This document shows positions 31,106-35,561 of a stretch of 35,561 bases of DNA, piece after piece (position 1 is the first letter of the stretch; each line of letters begins with the position of its first letter). Location: the NCBI GenBank assembly GCA_947626515.1, contig CANQSL010000010.1:1-35561 (forward strand). Reading direction: 5' to 3'. The notes below the pieces were generated by a model that was not told the origin of the DNA, did no database searches, and saw only the letters and a list, made by a program, of their open reading frames with translations. Made by a program: the position numbers and the translations under genes. This stretch comes from an uncultured Bacilli bacterium. Its GTDB lineage: Bacteria; Bacillota_I; Bacilli_A; RF39; UBA660.

Positions 31106-31134
31106 TTGTAATTTAAAACAACTTAGTGTATTAT
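31106..31134 (+). promoter_or_regulatory. mraZ promoter
   Basis: TTGTAA (31106-31111), 17 bases, then TATTAT (31129-31134). The predicted transcription start near 31141 is right before the MraZ-box repeats. Confidence 0.6.
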
Positions 31135-31143
31135 TTAATTATA

Positions 31144-31170
31144 GAGTGGCACGAAGTGGTAGAAAGTGGG
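31144..31170 (+). promoter_or_regulatory. Three MraZ boxes (GTGG repeats every 10 bases)
   Basis: GAGTGGC, AAGTGGT and AAGTGGG start at 31144, 31154 and 31164, with GTGG exactly 10 bases apart. MraZ of Mollicutes and other bacteria binds such AAAGTGG[TG] direct repeats before its own operon, so this is probably the autoregulatory operator. Confidence 0.8.
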
Positions 31171-31178
31171 GGATATCT

Positions 31179-31619
31179 ATGTTAATGGGTGAGTATCATC
31201 ATAATTTAGACGAAAAGAATAGACTTATTATTCCTAGTAAGTTTAGATTTGATATAGGTGAAAAATTTGTAATTACTCGTGGATTAGAAAAATGCCTATT
31301 TATATATTCTCTTCAAGAATGGGAAATGATATCCAATAAATTAAAAACTCTACCATTTACTAAGAAAGATAGTCGTGCATTTACTAGGTTTTTCTTATCT
31401 GGTGCCTCTATATGTGAACTTGATAAATCTGGCAGAGTTAATATTCCAAATATTTTGGTAGAATATGCTAATTTAGAAAAAGAATGTGTAATAATTGGCG
31501 CTAATGATCGCTTAGAAATTTGGAATAATGATCTATGGAATAATTTTATTGACGAAAATGAAAGTGAATTTGCCAATATTGCCGAAAATCTTTTTGAAGG
31601 TGATAATTATGCATTATAG
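31179..31619 (+). CDS. mraZ: MraZ, transcriptional regulator of the dcw cluster
   Basis: MraZ is a small DNA-binding protein of the AbrB-like fold that regulates the division and cell-wall cluster. The first line [21 protein letters not shown] is the family signature, and the second half repeats the fold ([19 protein letters not shown]). The start is the ATG at 31179 with GGGGGA before it. The track's start at 31083 lies within the rpe terminator. The protein is 146 residues long and overlaps rsmH by 11 bases. Its predicted binding sites lie immediately upstream. Confidence 0.95.
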   Translation: MLMGEYHHNLDEKNRLIIPSKFRFDIGEKFVITRGLEKCLFIYSLQEWEMISNKLKTLPFTKKDSRAFTRFFLSGASICELDKSGRVNIPNILVEYANLEKECVIIGANDRLEIWNNDLWNNFIDENESEFANIAENLFEGDNYAL

Positions 31620-32529
31620 TGTAATGCTTAAAGAATGCATTGATTATCTTAATATTAAAAATGATGGTATTTATGTAGATGGTACTATTGGTTTAGCTGG
31701 ACATTCAAGTGAAATTTTAAAAAGAATACCTAATGGATATTTATATGGTTTTGATCAAGATGAGTTTGCAGTAAATAAAAGCAATGAAGTTTTAAATAAA
31801 GTAAGTAATAACTTTAAAGTTTTTAGAGAAAACTTTTCTAATATGAAAGAAACGTTAAATAAAGAAGGTATTGATAAAGTAGATGGAATTCTTTTGGATT
31901 TAGGAGTTTCTAGTCCTCAAATAGATGATGAGAAACGTGGTTTTAGTTTTATGAAAGATTCTATTCTCGATATGAGAATGGATAAGAGAAATACTACTAC
32001 AGCTAAAGATATTGTAAATACATATACTTTAGATGAGTTATCTAATATATTTTATAAATATGGTGAAGAAAAATTATCTAAAGTAATAGCGAAAAAAATA
32101 ATTGAAAAGAGAAAATCTAAAGAAATAAATACTACTTTAGAATTAGTTAATATTATTAAAGAAAGTGTTGGAATGAAATATTTTTCTAAAAATCATCCTG
32201 AAAGACAAATATTTCAAGCCATAAGAATAGAAGTAAACAAAGAATTAGATGTATTAGAACAAGTTCTTCCAGATGCAATTAATTTATTAAAACCTAATGG
32301 AAGATTAGTTGTTATTACATTTCATTCTTTAGAAGATAGAATAGTAAAAAATATATTTAAAAAATATAGTGAAGTCAACGAAGTAGTGAAAGGATTACCC
32401 AATATTCCCGATGAATATAAACCTAAAATAAAGTTAGTAAATAATAAGGTAATAAGAGCTAACGATGAAGAAATAAAAAATAATAGCAGGAGTAAAAGTG
32501 CAAAATTAAGAATAATAGAGAGGTTATAA
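31609..32529 (+). CDS. rsmH: RsmH, 16S rRNA (cytosine-1402-N4)-methyltransferase
   Basis: RsmH (MraW) methylates N4 of C1402 in 16S rRNA. Visible motifs are [15 protein letters not shown] (SAM binding), [50 protein letters not shown] and [14 protein letters not shown] start it at the ATG at 31609 ([13 protein letters not shown], the normal N-terminus), which has AAGGTG before it and lies inside the last 11 bases of mraZ. This gives 306 residues. The gene order mraZ-rsmH-ftsL-pbp is the canonical dcw start. Confidence 0.95.
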   Translation: MHYSVMLKECIDYLNIKNDGIYVDGTIGLAGHSSEILKRIPNGYLYGFDQDEFAVNKSNEVLNKVSNNFKVFRENFSNMKETLNKEGIDKVDGILLDLGVSSPQIDDEKRGFSFMKDSILDMRMDKRNTTTAKDIVNTYTLDELSNIFYKYGEEKLSKVIAKKIIEKRKSKEINTTLELVNIIKESVGMKYFSKNHPERQIFQAIRIEVNKELDVLEQVLPDAINLLKPNGRLVVITFHSLEDRIVKNIFKKYSEVNEVVKGLPNIPDEYKPKIKLVNNKVIRANDEEIKNNSRSKSAKLRIIERL

Positions 32530-32533
32530 TATT

Positions 32534-32824
32534 ATGAAAAAAAGTAGAAAAGGATATAGAATTTTAAAAGGAGAAAAAGTATTTTTTACACTTATAATAT
32601 TTGTTTTAGTATTATCTCCTATATTAGTTGTATCATCAAAATCTATTTTATCTAAAAGTAATATAGAGGTTGAAAAAATAAAGAAAAAAATAGAAAAACA
32701 AGAAAATATAAATGAAAGTTTGGAAATGCAAGTTAATGAACTTGCAAGCTTGTCTAATATACAAGATATAGCTAAAGAATATGGTTTATCGTATGTTAAT
32801 GACAATATTATTTTAATAAAGTAG
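32534..32824 (+). CDS. ftsL: FtsL-type division protein
   Basis: This 96-residue bitopic protein has a basic cytoplasmic N-terminus, one transmembrane helix (VFFTLIIFVLVLSPILVV, about 16-33) and an extracellular leucine-zipper-like coiled coil (VEKIKKKIEKQENINESLEMQVNELASL). It ends with a helix (DIAKEYGLSYV) that is typical for FtsL. FtsL forms a complex with DivIC/FtsB and DivIB/FtsQ to activate septal peptidoglycan synthesis. Sequence identity in this family is always low. Its position between rsmH and the PBP gene is the strongest evidence. Confidence 0.82.
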   Translation: MKKSRKGYRILKGEKVFFTLIIFVLVLSPILVVSSKSILSKSNIEVEKIKKKIEKQENINESLEMQVNELASLSNIQDIAKEYGLSYVNDNIILIK

Positions 32825-32836
32825 GAGGGTATTATT

Positions 32837-34927
32837 ATGAACAATGCAATAAAATTAAACAAAATTCTTATTATATGCATTGTTCTTTTGTTTGGTTTAA
32901 TAATTGGAAAACTTATATATGTTTCTGCAAGTACTAATATAGATGGAATAAATATTAAAGAATTTGCAGCTTCGCGTACAACAGAAAAGAGAATTCTATA
33001 TGCTTCTCGTGGAAGTATTTATGATAGTTCAGGAGAGGTTTTATCCGAAAATGTTAATTCATATACAGTGATAGCATATTTATCTGAATCTAGAACTCAA
33101 GATAAAAATGATCCACAACATGTTGTAGATATTGAAAATACTGTAAAGAAATTATCTCCTGTATTGGGTATGGATGAAAAAAGATTAAGAGAACTTTTAA
33201 GTAGAGAGGCATACCAAGTAGAATTAGGCCCTGAGGGAAGAGGAATTAGTGAACTAGAAAAAGAAAAGATTGAAAAATTAAATTTGCCAGGTATAGATTT
33301 TATAAAAGATAGCAAAAGATATTATCCATATGGAAGTTTTGCATCTTATATAGTTGGATATGCTAAGAAAAATGAGGATGGCAACATAGTTGGAGAAATG
33401 GGAATAGAATCTTACTATGATAAAGAATTAAGTGGAAAAGATGGATATATTGAATATCAAAAAGATGCATATGGCTACCAAATATCTGGTACTGATATTA
33501 GGGAGACTAAAGCAGTAAGTGGACATAATATATATTTAACAATAGATTCAAATATACAGATGTATTTAGAAAATGCTGTCAATGAGTTAGTTAGCAACAA
33601 CAAAACTGAATGGGTAACGGTAACAATAGCTGATGCCAATACGGGAGCAATTGTTGGAGCTGCTTCTAGTCCAACATTTGATCCAAATAAATTAGATATT
33701 AAAAATTATAATAACCCTTTAGTTTCATATGTCTATGAACCAGGTAGTACTATGAAAATATTTAGTTTTATGTCTAGTATAGAAGAAGGAAAATATAATG
33801 GTGACGAAACTTATGCATCTGGTAATATAAAAGTTGACGATTATTATATTTATGATTGGAATAAAGGAGGTTGGGGACTTATTCCTTTCGATATAGGTTT
33901 TGGTCGTTCTTCAAATGTAGCAGCTACTATTTTGGCGCAAAGAGTTGGTAAAGAAAAATTAAAAGAATATTATAATAAATTAGGATTTGGAAAAAATACT
34001 GGAATTGAATTATATGGAGAATTACCTGGAAAAGTTAGTTTTTTCTATGAAACTGAACTTGCAAGTGTATCATATGGGCAAGGTATGACAGTTACTCCAA
34101 TACAAATGGTACAAGCACTTACTTCTATTACTAATAAAGGTACAGTTTTAAAACCTTATATTGTAGATAAAATTACAGACGAAAATGGAGAAGTTGTCTA
34201 TGAAGGTAAAAGAACAGAACTTAATAAAGTGTTTAAAGAAAGTACAACAGAAAAAATAAAAGAGTTAATGGACAATACTGTAAACGGTGAAGATTTATCT
34301 GCAACTGGCAAGATATATGCAACTAATTTAGTAAGGTTAATTGGTAAGACCGGTACAGCTCAATACATTGAAAATGGTAAGTACGTAGAAGGTGGAAATA
34401 GAAATATTAGATCATTTGCAGGAATATTTCCAAGGGATAATCCAGAATATATAATTTATATTGCAGTTAAAGATTTAGATGCTGGTTCTACTGAAATAGC
34501 AAAATTAGTTAAATCTGTTGTTGAATCTATTTCTAAATATAAAAATTTAAACGAAAGAGAAAGTAATCTAGATAAAACTAAATATGTTACACTTGACTCT
34601 TATTTAAATAAAGACGTTAAAGAAATATCTAAAAAGATATCTAAATTAGGATTAACTCCAGTAGTAATAGGAAGTGGAGAAAAAGTTGTAGAACAATATC
34701 CTAAAAAAGAGAATACTATAATAATAGGTTCTAAAGTGTTTTTAAAAACAAATAAAAATGATAAAATAATGTTAGATATTACTGGTTGGAATCAAGATGA
34801 AGTAATGACTTTATTTAATATGATGGATGTAGATTATTCTATAAAAGGAACAGGAAAAGTCAAATCTTTCAATATAAAAGTAGGCAAAAAAATAAATAAA
34901 CAATTAATAATTAATTTAGAAAGTTAG
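32837..34927 (+). CDS. pbpB: Division-type class B penicillin-binding protein with PASTA domain (PBP2B/FtsI)
   Basis: This 696-residue transpeptidase cross-links septal peptidoglycan. It has an N-terminal membrane anchor (ILIICIVLLFGLIIGKLIYV, about 10-29) and a dimerisation region (RGSIYDSSGEVLS). The transpeptidase domain has S304-T-M-K, S358-S-N and K504-T-G-T as its catalytic motifs. At least one C-terminal PASTA unit (about 585-640, YVTLDSYLNKDVKEIS...) is visible, with a degenerate second unit to the end. AGGAGGG precedes the ATG. It is the transpeptidase that would have to use any altered cross-bridge made by the 2.7-6.8 kb operon, although no other link is visible. Confidence 0.94.
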   Translation: MNNAIKLNKILIICIVLLFGLIIGKLIYVSASTNIDGINIKEFAASRTTEKRILYASRGSIYDSSGEVLSENVNSYTVIAYLSESRTQDKNDPQHVVDIENTVKKLSPVLGMDEKRLRELLSREAYQVELGPEGRGISELEKEKIEKLNLPGIDFIKDSKRYYPYGSFASYIVGYAKKNEDGNIVGEMGIESYYDKELSGKDGYIEYQKDAYGYQISGTDIRETKAVSGHNIYLTIDSNIQMYLENAVNELVSNNKTEWVTVTIADANTGAIVGAASSPTFDPNKLDIKNYNNPLVSYVYEPGSTMKIFSFMSSIEEGKYNGDETYASGNIKVDDYYIYDWNKGGWGLIPFDIGFGRSSNVAATILAQRVGKEKLKEYYNKLGFGKNTGIELYGELPGKVSFFYETELASVSYGQGMTVTPIQMVQALTSITNKGTVLKPYIVDKITDENGEVVYEGKRTELNKVFKESTTEKIKELMDNTVNGEDLSATGKIYATNLVRLIGKTGTAQYIENGKYVEGGNRNIRSFAGIFPRDNPEYIIYIAVKDLDAGSTEIAKLVKSVVESISKYKNLNERESNLDKTKYVTLDSYLNKDVKEISKKISKLGLTPVVIGSGEKVVEQYPKKENTIIIGSKVFLKTNKNDKIMLDITGWNQDEVMTLFNMMDVDYSIKGTGKVKSFNIKVGKKINKQLIINLES

Positions 34928-34934
34928 GTGTAAT

Positions 34935-35483
34935 ATGGTAAAGAAAAATAAAAAAACAAAAATAAAAGAAAAGATAAAAGATATAATTAATTCATATAAA
35001 ACTATAATATATATATCTTTTATGATTAATATAATATTGTTGATATTATTATATAATACAATGACATCTAATCAGATTTATACATTTAGTGGAGAAGATG
35101 ATTATTTAAAAATTAAAGATGGACTAATAATACTTAATAATGATATTAATTTATTAAATGGAAACAATATAGAATATATATATAATACTGATTATGATAT
35201 TAAAACATATAAAATTGGATATTATGTTATGGATGGCTCTAAATTAGTAGAAATATTTTCATCATCATTAGAACCTGAAACGGAAATAAAATTAAGTGAA
35301 TTAGTAAATAAATTTACAACTCTTAATTTATCTGAAAAAGATTCTTCTAAAGTATTCTTTACTAAATATAAAAAGAAATTAATTGAAAAAGGTTTATATT
35401 TAGTTATGGAAGCTAAAACGAAAGATGGAAAAGAAATAGTTAGCAAAGTAAATTTAAATGTATCTAAAATTTCTAAGCATTGA
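34935..35483 (+). CDS. Single-pass membrane protein in the dcw cluster, unknown function
   Basis: I do not recognise this 182-residue protein. It has a very basic cytoplasmic N-terminus (KKNKKTKIKEKIKDI), one transmembrane helix (IIYISFMINIILLILLYNTM, about 24-43) and an extracellular region of about 135 residues with probable beta-strands. It starts 7 bases after the PBP gene, with TAGGTG as ribosome binding site, so it is in the dcw operon at the place where mraY often stands. A role in division or wall synthesis is likely from position only. Confidence 0.65.
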   Translation: MVKKNKKTKIKEKIKDIINSYKTIIYISFMINIILLILLYNTMTSNQIYTFSGEDDYLKIKDGLIILNNDINLLNGNNIEYIYNTDYDIKTYKIGYYVMDGSKLVEIFSSSLEPETEIKLSELVNKFTTLNLSEKDSSKVFFTKYKKKLIEKGLYLVMEAKTKDGKEIVSKVNLNVSKISKH

Positions 35484-35491
35484 TTTAAGTA

Positions 35492-35520
35492 TTGTTTTTA
35501 TAAAAAAATTATGATATAGT
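35492..35520 (+). promoter_or_regulatory. Promoter for the gene entering at the window end
   Basis: TTGTTT (35492-35497), 17 bases, then TATAGT (35515-35520) with TGA as an extended -10. It suggests that the dcw operon stops, or is boosted, here. Confidence 0.6.
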
Positions 35521-35547
35521 TTTAATAGTAAAGGATTTAATTATTAT

Positions 35548-35561
35548 ATGGAAAATTATAT
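35548..35561 (+). CDS. Start of a gene cut by the window end
   Basis: An ATG with AAAGGA 12 bases upstream and a promoter before it begins an open frame (MENY...) that runs off the window. Only the first codons are visible, so no function can be given. Confidence 0.45.

Noticed and set aside
31083-31178. N-terminal extension of MraZ in the ORF track
   Set aside because: It runs through the rpe terminator, the promoter and the MraZ boxes; the conserved MraZ N-terminus begins at 31179.
1-35561. Mycoplasma-type code with TGA as Trp
   Set aside because: Trp is encoded by TGG in many conserved positions, the racemase gene ends at TGA in an ATGA overlap, and all family-length proteins read without needing TGA.
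1-35561. tRNA, rRNA, CRISPR arrays, insertion sequences
   Set aside because: I saw no GC-rich cloverleaf-like stretches, no regularly spaced direct repeats beyond the MraZ boxes, and no transposase-like ORF.

Overview
This window is a very AT-rich chromosomal segment from a walled, low-GC Gram-positive bacterium, most likely a gut-type member of the Bacilli/Erysipelotrichia/RF39 neighbourhood. I cannot place it more precisely from the sequence alone. The evidence is a dcw cell-division cluster in Firmicute order (mraZ-rsmH-ftsL-pbp), a PASTA kinase/PP2C pair, HelD, LCP and sortase-type surface proteins, and AGGAGG-like ribosome binding sites. TGG is used for Trp and TGA acts as a stop, so the code is the standard one and not the Mycoplasma code.

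Layout. 1-2.6 kb: a methyltransferase, a small membrane protein, an HD-domain hydrolase and a decayed ClpX-type C-terminal fragment on the minus strand. 2.7-6.8 kb: a tight four-gene operon encoding a MurT-like Mur ligase, a GatD-like protein without its glutaminase Cys and His, an alanine/ornithine racemase-family PLP enzyme and an arginase. 6.9-11.4 kb: a sortase-type surface protein, then a small protein, an Ig-like membrane protein and an LCP phosphotransferase. 11.4-13.0 kb: a small membrane protein and a LysR regulator. 13.1-18.0 kb: a five-gene operon with a SPASM radical SAM enzyme, an MTAP/PNP-like phosphorylase, a nucleoside deoxyribosyltransferase-like protein, an HPr-kinase-like protein and a B12-binding-domain radical SAM enzyme. 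18.0-22.1 kb: a short pyrophosphatase, HelD, and a minus-strand AAA_28-CYTH protein. 22.2-26.0 kb: a cytidylate kinase fused in frame to a short-form alanyl-tRNA synthetase, then an alpha-CTD-like protein and a membrane protein. 26.0-31.1 kb: rlmN, prpC, prkC, rsgA, rpe. 31.1 kb to the end: mraZ, rsmH, ftsL, PASTA-PBP, a membrane protein and the first codons of another gene.

Most interesting system. The 2.7-6.8 kb operon reads as a pathway: arginase makes L-ornithine, the racemase makes D-ornithine, and a MurT-like ligase that still has its ATP-binding loop activates a carboxylate, presumably the D-Glu alpha-carboxylate of lipid II. In the paired GatD the catalytic Cys is Gly and the catalytic His is Leu, and the MurT loop that normally completes the triad is rewritten. 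My inference is that the complex no longer takes ammonia from glutamine but accepts D-ornithine (or a relative) as the amine. It would then build the D-Glu-linked diamino-acid bridge of a group B peptidoglycan, or a similar wall modification. The second candidate is the radical SAM/nucleoside operon at 13.1-18.0 kb, whose product I cannot name. The Cmk-AlaRS fusion is the third.
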